Shown piece by piece: positions 8,036 to 16,950 of a stretch of DNA of 64,000 nt (the stretch's first letter is position 1; the number at the start of each line of letters is the position of its first letter). The stretch is taken from positions 1-64,000 of the forward strand of contig NZ_JARRQY010000018.1 in NCBI RefSeq assembly GCF_037381185.1, in the 5' to 3' direction. The stretch comes from Acidihalobacter_A sp037381185. Lineage in GTDB: Bacteria; Pseudomonadota; Gammaproteobacteria; DSM-5130; Acidihalobacteraceae. The translations under genes were made by a program, and so were the position numbers. The notes below the pieces were generated by a model that saw only the letters and a list, made by a program, of their open reading frames with translations, did no database searches and was not told where the DNA came from.

Positions 8036-9847
8036 ATGGGTTTCATTGCGGGGATTGTCGGTGGGCGGGACACAAACGAAATCGAGGCTGCGGTCAGGCG
8101 CATGGTCCGGACCATGGCGTTCCGGGCGGTCGATGGCCAGGGCATTCTGAGAACGGAGACCCCCGGAGGAGCCAATGTGCTCATGACGGGTGAACACCTG
8201 TCGTCCCATGCCGACGGCAGGGTGTTGCTTGCTGGCGAGGGGGAGGTCTACCAGACCGGCGATGCCCCCGTCCCGGGTGGGGGCTATACGGATGACGGCC
8301 TCGCCCGCCTTGGGGAGGCTTATGGGGAACTGGCCGGAGACTGCGCGCGCGATGCCGTTGGCGCATTCACGGTGGCCATCTGGGATGCCGGCGAGGAGAC
8401 GCTCCAACTGGTCCGTGACCATGTCGGCAGTCGGTCGGCATTTTTCGCTCCGGTGCCCGAGGGCATCGTTTTCGCGAGCACCATTCCGGCCATCCTAGCC
8501 TCCGGACTCGTCGACGATGAACTGGAGGAGGCCTCCGTAGACGCTTTCTTTGCGGCAAAGGCCCTTTCTCCGCCGAGCACGATGTACCGCAATATATTCG
8601 CGCTGCGGCCGGGCCATGCGCTGGCGTGGCAGGCCGGTCGATACGGGCAGCGCGATTACTGGCGCCTGCACGAGGTGCGGGAGGATCTTTCGTCCAGCCG
8701 CGAGGAATTGCGCGACCGGCTGCGCCGTACCGTGCAGAGTGCCGTGGCCATTCGCCGGGGCGTGGCGAAGGACGTGTGTGCACTGGTCAGCGGCGGCATA
8801 GACACGAGCAGCGTCGCATCCCTCCTCGTCTACGACCCTGATCGCCCGGCGAAGGTGCATGGCGTTTCCGTCGATTTCGATGAATCTGTGTTCAGCGATG
8901 CACCGCTACAGGAAATCATCGCTCGCGAGCTGGGCATCGAACAGCACAACCAGGCCCTCGGGCCGATGGACTACGCCGATCTGCTGCGGAAATCCGTCGG
9001 CTTTCTGGATTCACCCGTCAATGACGCGGCCTTCGTGGGCATGTACGGCGCGTTCGGCATGGCGCGTGGCGACGGCTATCGGGTCGTCTACGAAGGCGAA
9101 GGGCCGGATGAACTCTTTCCGGCGGGAAACACGCAGGGGGAACGCAGCCTGGCGCCTTTGTTGAGAATCCCCCATCTCTTGCGCCGGATGAGCTTCGGCC
9201 TGGTGGCGAATTCCATCCCTATCGGGGATAGCACCTGGACGCGCGTTCGCCGAATGTGCGCCGGACTGGCGATGCCCGATGACGAACGCCGGCTGACCTG
9301 GCGTCCGCTGTACCACACGGCCGCGCGTCACCGTCTGCTCGCCTCCCGGTACCACGGCGGTCCGGATCCCTACGCGACCGGCAAGGCCTATCTGGCCCAG
9401 AGCGGCCTGGAGGACCCGCTGAACCTCTATCAGTACGGCCTCATCAAGACTTTCCTGCCCGATGACCTGCTCTACAAGAACGAAAGAATGGCGAGCGCCC
9501 ACGGCATCATGAACCGGACTCCGCTGGTTGACCGCCGCCTCGTGGAGCTTGCCCTGCAGATTCCGAGCGACTTCCAGATCCGCCGGCCGACGACGGAGTC
9601 GGACGGGATCAAGCTGTTGCTCAAGGATGCGCTGCGCGGCATCGTGCCCGACGATATTCTGGGCAGGAAGAAGGGCAGGGGTTTCAGTCAGCCCACCGGT
9701 GTCTGGTTTCGAGGCCCGCTGAAGGACTTCGTGCATGACACGATTCTTGGCGCCAACCCATCGGCCAGGGGGATTTTCGAGAAGCGGTTCCTGGAACACC
9801 TGTTTCGGAGCATGTTTCGGGGCGTGCCGACCATGACCATCTGCTGA
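8036..9847 (+). CDS. Asparagine-synthase-related protein without the glutaminase cysteine; 3' frameshift
   Basis: 603 aa from ATG 8036 (GGGGGG upstream). The N-terminal half follows the class II amidotransferase fold of AsnB, but begins MGFIAGIVGG where active enzymes begin MCGIAG. The nucleophilic Cys2 is therefore gone and glutamine hydrolysis is not expected. The C-terminal synthetase domain keeps the PPi loop SGGIDTSS and EGEGPDELF. The end is abnormal: adding one G near 9808 restores REHVSGRADHDHLLTSVLIF then ELW, which matches the family, and moves the stop to 9898-9900. As read, the last 30 or so residues are lost. Cys2-less relatives include beta-lactam synthetases and lasso cyclases, but no partner genes are nearby. 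Confidence 0.7.
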   Translation: MGFIAGIVGGRDTNEIEAAVRRMVRTMAFRAVDGQGILRTETPGGANVLMTGEHLSSHADGRVLLAGEGEVYQTGDAPVPGGGYTDDGLARLGEAYGELAGDCARDAVGAFTVAIWDAGEETLQLVRDHVGSRSAFFAPVPEGIVFASTIPAILASGLVDDELEEASVDAFFAAKALSPPSTMYRNIFALRPGHALAWQAGRYGQRDYWRLHEVREDLSSSREELRDRLRRTVQSAVAIRRGVAKDVCALVSGGIDTSSVASLLVYDPDRPAKVHGVSVDFDESVFSDAPLQEIIARELGIEQHNQALGPMDYADLLRKSVGFLDSPVNDAAFVGMYGAFGMARGDGYRVVYEGEGPDELFPAGNTQGERSLAPLLRIPHLLRRMSFGLVANSIPIGDSTWTRVRRMCAGLAMPDDERRLTWRPLYHTAARHRLLASRYHGGPDPYATGKAYLAQSGLEDPLNLYQYGLIKTFLPDDLLYKNERMASAHGIMNRTPLVDRRLVELALQIPSDFQIRRPTTESDGIKLLLKDALRGIVPDDILGRKKGRGFSQPTGVWFRGPLKDFVHDTILGANPSARGIFEKRFLEHLFRSMFRGVPTMTIC

Positions 9848-9856
9848 CGTCGGTGC

Positions 9857-10490
9857 TCATCTTCGAACTCTGGCTTGAAGCGCAGGAATCCAGGAAGTGA
9901 CATAGTGCACATGCCGTATTTCGTGACGGACTGGCTCTTGCGGGAACACGGGCTGCCTCATGGCAAGGCGGGCGTCTTCGTTCCCCAGGATCGCTCCGTG
10001 CCAGCCGACGGCGACGAAGCGGGTGCCGTCCGAGGTGACGTAGTACAACGTCTGCGAGAACCCGAAGGTTCGGGCTGTCCAGCGTCTTCCATCTGCACTG
10101 GTGAGCACCGTGCCTTCCCATCGTGTACCGGCCCGGATCAGGGCGAGGAGCGTATGCGGCGTCTTGAAGGCTTGTTCGGTCCAGTGCCGTCCGTCCGGAC
10201 TGGTGAGGATCGAGCCGCCGCCCCAGGCGACGGCGTGTAAAAACAATCCCTCGCCACGGAATTCCGTCGACCAGCTCGTGCCGGCATCCTTGCTGGCGAC
10301 AATGATGCTGTCGCCGCCCGCGACGTAGCTCACACCCGTCATGGGTCGCCGCGTAAAGGTCGTGGTCCTGCGGCAGCGGCGTCACCGATTGCCGGACCGT
10401 GCCCGCAGGGGCGGTCTGCGCCGTCATCGGTGCCAGCATCGGCATCAACAGCGTCGAGTACCAGACAAATCTGTTCGTCGACCTTGTCAT
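9857..10490 (-). pseudogene. Secreted BNR/Ycf48-like repeat protein, frameshifted
   Basis: Minus strand. ATG 10490 opens a signal peptide (MTRSTNRFVWYSTLLMPMLA) that leads to QDHDLYAAT. At about 10335 the reading must change frame to continue as MTGVSYVAGGDSIIVASKDA then GTSWS, with repeats such as ILTSPDGRHWTEQAF and VLTSADGRRWTARTF. These are BNR/Asp-box-like propeller blades of sialidase or Ycf48-type proteins. Fewer blades remain than a propeller needs, and the last 45 or so residues overlap the asparagine-synthase-like 3' end and do not look real. It is a truncated remnant. Confidence 0.6.
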
Positions 10491-10743
10491 CTCGTAGCCC
10501 TCGCGGTCAGTCAACCGAGCCGGGTGGCTTGAATCCGCATCGCGCCTCCCAAGCGTATCCCCGGAATCGACTCGAGGCTACGCCATCAGCCAGTCTGGGC
10601 GCCTGGGATACACTGATTAAATACGATGCCTTCCGCGAGATTGCCGGGATGACCCCGGGCAACTTCCGCAAGCTGCGGGCTGCGTCGACTCCGGCTCGCC
10701 GCTCTGCCTAGGCTGACCTCGAATCGCACATTCGGGGAGAGCC
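10491..10743. other. Gap with a possible AraC C-terminal remnant
   Basis: No complete gene. On the plus strand about 10627-10675 reads AFREIAGMTPGNFRKLR, which resembles the end of the second helix-turn-helix of AraC proteins. It is too short to be sure. The promoter of the SDR gene at 10744 should lie in the right part. Confidence 0.25.
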
Positions 10744-11559
10744 ATGCGAATCCTGCTGACCGGCGCCGACGGCTTCATCGGGCGGCACATCAAACCCGCA
10801 CTGATCGCCGCCGGGCACGAACTGGTGCCGCTTGGGCGCCGCACCGGCGGAGACTTCAATGACCTGCGCGCCGCCGCCGATTGGCGGGAATATCTGACGG
10901 GCGTCGAGGCCGTCATCAACAGCGTCGGGATCATCGCCGAAAGCCGCGGCCAGTCCTTTCCGGTGCTGCATACCTGCGCGCCGGCGGCTTTGTTCCACGC
11001 CTGCACGGAGGCCGGCGTGCGCCGGGTGATTCAGATCTCCGCGCTGGGTGCCGACGGGCGGGCCGTGACGCGCTATCACAAGACCAAGAAGGCGGCCGAC
11101 GATATGTTGCGGGGCCTGCCGCTGGACTGGTTCGTGCTGCGACCTTCCCTGGTTTACGGACCGGACGGCAGGAGTGACGCCCTGTTTCGGAGCCTGGCGG
11201 CGCTGCCGGTGATTCCGGTCGTGGATCACGGGCGGCAGCAGATCCAGCCGGTTCATGTCGACGATCTGGTCGCCACGGTGCTGCTCTGCCTGACCACCGA
11301 ACCTGCCCGGCGGACCATCGAGGTGGTCGGTCCCCAGGCGCTGGAGTTCGCCGACTGGCTGCAACGGCTGCGCTTCAAGAGCCGCCGGTCCGCCGCGCGG
11401 GTGGTTTCGACTCCGTATCCCTATCGCGCGCCTGGCCTCGCAGCTCACCGAGCCGATATTCCCGCTGCTGAGTCCGGACGTTCTACGCATGTTGCAGCAA
11501 GGTGTTCAAACACATTTGACGGTCTGTCAGGGGGAGCGAGATGCGCCAGTACAATCTGA
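10744..11559 (+). CDS. NAD(P)H-binding SDR (NDUFA9-like), C-terminus frameshifted
   Basis: Atypical SDR/epimerase of the complex-I NDUFA9 type. MRILLTGADGFIGRHIKPAL is the Rossmann motif; SVGIIAE, ISALGADG and YHKTKKAADD follow. The start is ATG 10744 with GGGGAGAG upstream. Up to VVSTPYPY (about 11422) it follows the family; after that the annotated frame is Arg- and Ser-rich nonsense. Skipping one T at about 11422 gives IARLASQLTEPIFPLLSPDV then LRMLQQG, the expected C-terminus. The gene is thus damaged by a one-base insertion unless this is a sequencing error. The DUF4166 gene starts 18 bases before its stop; SDR and DUF4166 genes are known neighbours and fusions. Confidence 0.7.
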   Translation: MRILLTGADGFIGRHIKPALIAAGHELVPLGRRTGGDFNDLRAAADWREYLTGVEAVINSVGIIAESRGQSFPVLHTCAPAALFHACTEAGVRRVIQISALGADGRAVTRYHKTKKAADDMLRGLPLDWFVLRPSLVYGPDGRSDALFRSLAALPVIPVVDHGRQQIQPVHVDDLVATVLLCLTTEPARRTIEVVGPQALEFADWLQRLRFKSRRSAARVVSTPYPYRAPGLAAHRADIPAAESGRSTHVAARCSNTFDGLSGGARCASTI

Positions 11560-12122
11560 TGCAACAGGCCTTGGGCGCGCAATGGAAGCAATTGCCCGAC
11601 TCCTTGCGTGCTCATCACCAGAGCGGGCCCAACGTCGACGTGGGTGAGTTGGACATCGAATACCCCGGCGCGATGCAGCCGCTGCTGAACCTGCTCCGCC
11701 TGCTGGGCACGCTGATCAATCGCCGGGGCGAGGCGGTGCCGACCCGGGCCGAGAAAGACATGCGGGGCCGGACACAGTACTGGAAACGCAGGACGACGTT
11801 TCCCGATGGGCGCGTCATCGGGTTCCGGAGCCGCTGGGAGCATGCCGGAGGAAACCGCATCATCGACTACGTCATCCCCGTGTTCGGACTGTGCATGGCG
11901 GTGCGTGTCGAAGACGGCAGGCTGCTCTACGAAGGCGAATGTTTCGTCCTGCGGCTGGGCAGGGTGAAGCTGCCGATGCCGGGGTGGCTGTTGCTGGGAC
12001 ACACCACGATCGTGGAACAGGCGATGGACGACACCCGTTTCGCCACGGACTTTCGTCTTCGGCATCCTTTGTTTGGGCAGATTTATCGCTATGCCGGGGT
12101 GTTCAGGACGGACGCGCGTTGA
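11541..12122 (+). CDS. DUF4166 domain-containing protein
   Basis: 193 aa with the DUF4166 pattern: a proline-containing start (LPDSLRAHHQSG), FPDGRVIGFRSRWEH, and the YEGECFVLRLGRVKLPMP segment. It ends in DFRLRHPLFGQIYRYAGVFR. It is soluble, with no signal peptide. The start ATG 11541 has GGGGGAG five bases upstream. It overlaps the 3' end of the preceding SDR gene, so the two form an operon. DUF4166 is often fused to or encoded beside such SDR proteins; its chemistry is unknown to me. No lesion is visible here, unlike in its partner. Confidence 0.75.
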   Translation: MRQYNLMQQALGAQWKQLPDSLRAHHQSGPNVDVGELDIEYPGAMQPLLNLLRLLGTLINRRGEAVPTRAEKDMRGRTQYWKRRTTFPDGRVIGFRSRWEHAGGNRIIDYVIPVFGLCMAVRVEDGRLLYEGECFVLRLGRVKLPMPGWLLLGHTTIVEQAMDDTRFATDFRLRHPLFGQIYRYAGVFRTDAR

Positions 12123-12214
12123 CGCGGCTGCCCTGCACGCGCGGATTGGCGGATCGCTGTCTTAAAGGTGCAGTGGGCGATGATTAGCTTGCCCGTGTTT
12201 AACGGGACTCCATC

Positions 12215-13277
12215 ATGATCACGACCGTCACCGAAAACCGCCAGCAGTTCGCCAGCGACAATCTGGCCGGCATGTGTCCCGAGGCCGCGCACTGGTTCAA
12301 CCTCGCCAACGCCAGCGGACACGTTCCGGCCTATGGTGACGACGAATGGACGGAGTCCGTATGCGAGGCGATGCGGGAGCTGTTCCAGACCGATTGCGAC
12401 GTGTTCTTCGTGTTCAACGGTACGGCCGCCAACTCGCTCGCCCTGGCCAGTCTGTGCCAGAGCTATCACTCGGTCATCTGCAGCAACGTCGCGCACGTGG
12501 AGACCGACGAATGCGGCGGCCCCGAGTTCTTCTCCAACGGCTCCAAGTTGCTGATCGGCGAGACGGCGGACGGCGAGGATGCCGGCAAGCTCACGCCCGA
12601 GGCGGTCGAGGCGCTGATCGTCAAGCGCAGCGACATCCACTATCCGAAACCCAAGGTCGTCACCCTGACCTAGGCCACCGAGCTGGGCACGCTGTACTCC
12701 GTGGAGCAGGTGCGCGCCGTCGCGGACATGGCGAAGGTGCACGGACTGCGGGTGCACATGGACGGCGCGCGCTTCGCCAACGCCGTCGCCGCGCTGGGCT
12801 GCCATCCTGTGGACGTCACCTGGCGCGCCGGCGTCGACGTCTTGTGCTTCGGCGGCACCAAGAACGGTCTGCCGGTGGGCGAGGCGGTGGTGTTCTTCGA
12901 CCGCAAGCTCAGCGAGGACTTCGCCTACCGCGTCAAGCAGGCCGGGCAGCTAGCCTCCAAGATGCGCTTCATCTCCGCGCCCTGGCTCGGGCTGCTGGAG
13001 GACGACACCTGGCTCGCCAATTCGCGCCACGCCAACTCCATGTCCAAGCGTCTCCACGAGAGGCTGCGGGCCATTCCGGGGGGTGTCGGCGCCGCGCGCG
13101 CCGGAGGCCAACGCGGTCTTCGCCACACTGCCGCCGGGAGTGGCCGGGCGGCTGCGTGAACAAGGTTGGAGTTTCTACGAGTTCATCGCCGGTGGCGGTT
13201 GCCGCTTCATGTGCGCCTGGGATACTCGGCCGGAGTCCATCGACGAGTTCGCCGAAGCGGTTGCGTCCGCCGTTTGA
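12215..13277 (+). pseudogene. Second threonine aldolase copy, amber codon plus frameshift
   Basis: This is a near-duplicate of the gene at 1613. It opens MITTVTENRQQFASDNLAGM and aligns throughout, but codon 153 is TAG at 12671-12673, exactly where the intact copy has CAG (LTQATELGT). At about 13079 a run of six G replaces the five in the intact copy and throws the rest out of frame; the last 64 codons continue in the next frame from 13083 and end at 13277. The PLP lysine motif FGGTKNG lies after the amber codon. Its upstream DNA is not similar to that of the other copy, so the duplicated unit is the coding region only, or the two are xenologs. Confidence 0.92.
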
Positions 13278-13448
13278 GTGCTGAAGGGCGGGGCTGGCGA
13301 ACTGTTCGTCCCCCCTTTTCATGCCGCTTGTCGGCAACGCGGAAAAATGTTCTAAGTCTTTGACGTAAGTCAAGTTATGCGGTAAGGCATGGTCGTTACA
13401 TTCGGGCTGCACGATTAAGGGGCGTGCGCTGGATTGAGGGGATCGACC

Positions 13449-13628
13449 ATGAACGCGCAAAACTGTCACGGTTGCACGCAACACGGCAACAACCTGGCTT
13501 CCATTCTCGGTACGGCACTTTATCGCAGCATGAATTCGACGGACCCGCAGAATCGAAGCGGGATGCCGGCCGCGCATCATGCGAAGACTCACCACGGGCT
13601 GAAGTCGATCTTCAGGCGCCGGCGGTAG
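13449..13628 (+). CDS. Small hypothetical protein, 59 aa
   Basis: ATG 13449 has GAGGGG seven bases upstream, a good ribosome site. The peptide is basic and rich in His, Asn and Gln (it starts MNAQNCHGCTQHGNN and ends SIFRRRR), with a CxxC pair at residues 6 and 9. I know no family. A hairpin follows at 13649-13679. It may be a genuine small gene, but the region is otherwise decaying. Confidence 0.35.
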   Translation: MNAQNCHGCTQHGNNLASILGTALYRSMNSTDPQNRSGMPAAHHAKTHHGLKSIFRRRR

Positions 13629-13648
13629 GCCGCGCGAATAAGGACAAT

Positions 13649-13679
13649 GCTCCGCGCGCCGGCGTTTGGCGTGCGGAGC
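13649..13679. terminator. Hairpin after the small ORF
   Basis: GCTCCGCGCGCC (13649-13660) pairs with GGCGTGCGGAGC (13668-13679), with one G-T pair and a 7-base loop. There is no T-tract. It lies just past the 59-codon reading frame. Confidence 0.4.
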
Positions 13680-13741
13680 GCTGAAAAGCGCTGCGGCGGC
13701 CGGGCATCGTTTTTCGGTGCGATGTGTTGACGGCGTGACGT

Positions 13742-13762
13742 GACGGTCACTGGTTGACCGTC
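13742..13762. terminator. Inverted repeat downstream of thrC
   Basis: GACGGTCA (13742-13749) and TGACCGTC (13755-13762) enclose CTGGT. It lies 48 bases beyond the thrC stop on the minus strand and may end its transcript. Confidence 0.35.
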
Positions 13763-13810
13763 CGCTCATGCTGCTCGATGCCGTCGTTCTGTTTCGGGCA
13801 GTGGTTCTGC

Positions 13811-15092
13811 TCAGATAAAGCTCAACACCGCGTCTTCGATGTCGGCCTTGTCGACCACGCCGCCCTGCGCGACCGGTTTGTCGAACAGCGCCTGGATGCG
13901 CGCCGGGATCGGCGTCTCCGCCTGCGTCGCGATGGTTTTCAGCGCGTCGATGTCGTGCGCGTCGACCTCGCCGGTCAGCGCGTTGGCGATGGTCGGGGAG
14001 AACTTGGTCCACTCCGCGGTCGAGTAGGCGATGGTCGCCAGCTTCCGCGTGCGGCAGGTGTCGTAGGCCTTGAAGCAGGTCGCCGTGTGCGGGTCCATCA
14101 GGTAGCCGGCATCGAAGGCCTTGCGGATGTAGCCCTTCGCCGTGTCGTCGTCGCACCAGTCGGCGGCGAAGACTTCCTGCAGCCGGTCCAGCTCGTCGGT
14201 GCTCAGCTCGTAGTGGCGTTCCTCGTCGAGCCGGCGCATCAGTTCGCGGGTGCGTTCGGCGCCGTACAGGTCGAACAGCACGCGCTCGACGTTGGACGAC
14301 TTGAGGATGTCCATGGCCGCCGAGCGCGATGGCGCTCTGGCGCACTAGCTCCAGGTAGCTGTGGATGTGGTAGATGAGCTGGAAGATGATGCGCCCGAAG
14401 TTAACCGAGTTGGCGGCCGACAGGTGGGTGTGCCTTTCCTTGAGTTTGGTGCGGAAGGCCTCGGAGCCGAGCAGGCGCTTGAGCGCGGACTGGGCGTCGT
14501 CGAAGTCGCCGTGTATGCCGATGACCTTCAGGTTGGCGGCGTCCTCGGTGACCATCTGCAGGCGCTGCACGTCGGAGGTGCCGCCGTCCGGGTAGAGGCA
14601 GGCGACCTTGACGTTGGGCCGGTCCTTGAAGGTCTCCAGCGTGGCGGGGCCGGTGTCGCCGCTGGTGGCGGCCATGATCAGGTACTGCTCGCCGCGCTGC
14701 TTCGCGAGTGCCGAGAGCACGACGCCGAAGGGCTGCAGGGCCATGTCCTTGAAGGCGCGCGTGGGGCCGTGGTACAGCTCGCTGACGTAGAGGTCGTCGC
14801 GTACCTTCATCACCGGCACCGGGTTGGCCGGGTCGTCGAAGCCGTCGTACAGCGCCAGCGCCTCGTCGATCAGCGCAGGGTCGATATCCAGCTCGAAGGA
14901 GGCCAGTACGTCGCGGGCCAGAGTCTTGTAGTCGCCTTCGAGGTGCGCGCGCAGGAACTCGATATCCAGAGTCGGCAAACGCTCGGGCACGTAGATGCCG
15001 CCGAAGGACGACATGGGGCTGAGGATGGCCTGGGAGAAGCTGACCTGGGCCGGACGCTGGTCGTCGTTGCCGCGGGTTTCGATGAAGTTCAT
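13811..15092 (-). pseudogene. thrC: Threonine synthase with internal deletion
   Basis: ThrC converts O-phosphohomoserine to threonine. ATG 15092 opens MNFIETRGNDDQRPAQVSFS, and 258 codons follow the long (Pseudomonas-type) ThrC, including the PLP lysine in TRAFKDMA (residue 115) and the SGDTGPA loop. After YLELVRQSAIALG (about 14318) the reading jumps frame to MDILKSSNVERVLFDLYGAE and then runs to the normal C-terminus (VDKADIEDAVLSFI). The family segment between, about 65-70 residues containing the PSGNFGN phosphate/PLP region, is missing. No single-base fix restores it, so this is a true deletion. The strain must have another thrC, or would need threonine. Confidence 0.85.
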
Positions 15093-15330
15093 TGCTGGAC
15101 CGTGGGGGAGTGCGCAGGATCGGCCATTATAGCGAAGCGGGGGTGCCCTGACATGGATGCCGCGGGAGCAGTCTGCCGCCTGACGGAAACGGCTTTCGGG
15201 AACCGAGCCGGTCTGCGGCGATCAGACGTAGGCGGGCTGTCATAATCTGCAGTGCAAGATGCGTAGCTGCCGCGTTCGGGCGTGCCGGGTGGCAGGCTAC
15301 GGTCGATTCATGAATTCATTGGAGGACGTC

Positions 15331-15900
15331 ATGGGTGAGATGATCAGCTACACGCGGCCGGACGGCCGAACCTCGAACGGCTACATGGTCGAGCCGACGC
15401 AGGGCAGCAAGGCGCCGGGCATCGTGGTGATCCAGGAGTGGTGGGGCTTGGACGACGAGATCAAGGGCGTCGCCGAGAAGCTGGCCGCCACCGGTTACCG
15501 CGCGCTGGTGCCCGATCTGTATCGCGGCAAACTGGCGCTGGAGGCGAACGAGGCCGAGCATCTGATGAACGACCTGGACTTCGCCGACGCCGCGACGCAG
15601 GACATCCGTGGCGCGGTGCAGTACCTCAAGGAATCGGGCAGCTCGAAGGCGGGCGTGATGGGCTACTGCATGGGCGGCGCGCTCACCCTGCTGGCGGCGG
15701 TGTTCGTTCCCGAGAGCGACGCCAACGTCACCTGGTACGGCTATCCGCTGCTCGACTACGTCGACGCCGGCAAGATCAAGGCGCCGCTGCTCGGCCACTG
15801 GGGCACGCAGGACCAGTTCTTCGCCATCGACGGCGTGGACGCGCTGGAAGAGAAGCTGAAGGAAGCGGATCAAAAAGCCGCCGTAAAGGCGGCTTTTTGA
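15331..15900 (+). CDS. Dienelactone hydrolase family protein, C-terminally truncated
   Basis: Alpha/beta hydrolase of the dienelactone hydrolase family. ATG 15331 has GGAGGA upstream. QEWWGLDDEI, the nucleophile elbow GYCMGG and WGTQDQFF (the acid residue) are present. The family is usually some 230-240 aa; this one ends after 189. The last natural segment is LEEKLKEAD. The following QKAAVKAAF is simply the translation of the terminator hairpin at 15870-15900. The C-terminal third strand and the catalytic histidine (normally in an HAF-type motif) are absent, so it is most likely inactive. Confidence 0.75.
   Translation: MGEMISYTRPDGRTSNGYMVEPTQGSKAPGIVVIQEWWGLDDEIKGVAEKLAATGYRALVPDLYRGKLALEANEAEHLMNDLDFADAATQDIRGAVQYLKESGSSKAGVMGYCMGGALTLLAAVFVPESDANVTWYGYPLLDYVDAGKIKAPLLGHWGTQDQFFAIDGVDALEEKLKEADQKAAVKAAF
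15870..15900. terminator. Strong bidirectional terminator
   Basis: TCAAAAAGCCGCC (15870-15882) and GGCGGCTTTTTGA (15888-15900) are a perfect 13-bp inverted repeat around GTAAA, with T-runs on both strands. It serves the PEP-CTERM gene that ends at 15920 on the minus strand. The truncated hydrolase frame runs into it. Confidence 0.85.
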
Positions 15901-15919
15901 TTCGATACACCAGAGCTAT

Positions 15920-16705
15920 TTAGGTTGGTTTGCGGCGACGGAGTAATGCCATCATCGCTAGACCGATAGCGAAGATGCCGAACTCAGGCGGTTCCGGAAC
16001 ATTGCCGATAGGCTTGCCGCCGATGGTCGTACCGGCGAAGGCCAGCCCCGTGTCGTATTCGGTATCCCCGGCATTGGCCACTCCGAAGGTCAAGTAGTAG
16101 CTACCGGGAGTGGAAATGTCGTACGAGGCGGACACCCAGCCCGTATTCCCGCAGCCTTTTCCATAGCCCTGATAGCATTCGCCCGAGTACGTGCCGAGCG
16201 GAGACCAGACAGTGGAGCCGGGGCCCGTGGTTATCGTGACGGCCGCCGGATTGATGGTCGCACTGATGGCCGGTAGGCCAGCGCCAATCCCGGGGACTGC
16301 GCTGCCAGAGGGGTTCGTGGTTGCCGTGAACAAAGTCGCGACTAGGCTGTTGGAGGAATCGTAAAGATTCGCCCATGCATAGTCTGGGAAGGAACTCGTA
16401 CCGTCCGAGGTGATGAAGTCGAATTGGAAGGCCAGCGCGTCGCCGGCATTCGATACGAGGAACGGATTGGATGTCACCGTCGAACCGTTGGTGCCGCCGT
16501 AGCCGCCGTTGTTGTTGTCAATTCCACCATAGGTGGAGATCCAGTTGACGCTGCTATAACCGCTTGGAATGCTGACCACTCCATCGGTGGAGTTTGAGAC
16601 GCCGGAGTTGCCCACGGTGGTCCAGCCGATGATGCCAGCGTGAGCTTGTGCCGCTCCTGCGGCAATGACTACAGCCGCGATGAGTCTGATTAGTTTGTAT
16701 GTCAT
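15920..16705 (-). CDS. PEP-CTERM sorting domain protein (NF038132-like)
   Basis: 261 aa exported protein. The signal peptide LIRLIAAVVIAAGAAQAHA is followed by a Gly/Ser/Thr/Asn-rich beta body (about residues 25-230). The C-terminus is a PEP-CTERM signal: VPEPPEFGIFAIGLAMMALL then RRRKPT. The family's EpsH/XrtA-type exosortase recognises this tail and processes the protein for export, usually in exopolysaccharide-forming bacteria; no exosortase lies in this window. Three cysteines in CYQGYGKGCGN could form a disulfide. It is monocistronic, with its own terminator and an AT-rich promoter region upstream (16706-16830). Confidence 0.85.
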   Translation of the reverse strand: MTYKLIRLIAAVVIAAGAAQAHAGIIGWTTVGNSGVSNSTDGVVSIPSGYSSVNWISTYGGIDNNNGGYGGTNGSTVTSNPFLVSNAGDALAFQFDFITSDGTSSFPDYAWANLYDSSNSLVATLFTATTNPSGSAVPGIGAGLPAISATINPAAVTITTGPGSTVWSPLGTYSGECYQGYGKGCGNTGWVSASYDISTPGSYYLTFGVANAGDTEYDTGLAFAGTTIGGKPIGNVPEPPEFGIFAIGLAMMALLRRRKPT

Positions 16706-16950
16706 GGATCTATGCCTCGCTACTTGTGATCCTGCCCCTCCGTTGGCCTTTGGGGTCCGGCTTTATAGGTTGCGGTTTAACAACGAAGCAAAAAACACGC
16801 CTAAATGATTTTTATATTTTAATGCAATGAGTTATGTGTTTTTGCGTCATGTTTAAATCTCGGAAGAGTAAAGATTATCGACATCAGTCGTTCTCCCGGG
16901 TGGCAGCCTACGTTTTTGATCTGGTTGCTTATAGCCTTGACGGTTCTCGA

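Noticed and set aside
8036..9847. Lasso peptide or beta-lactam synthetase cluster
   Set aside because: The Cys2-less AsnB homolog alone suggested it. There is no leader peptidase, PqqD-like protein, precursor peptide or tailoring gene within several kb.
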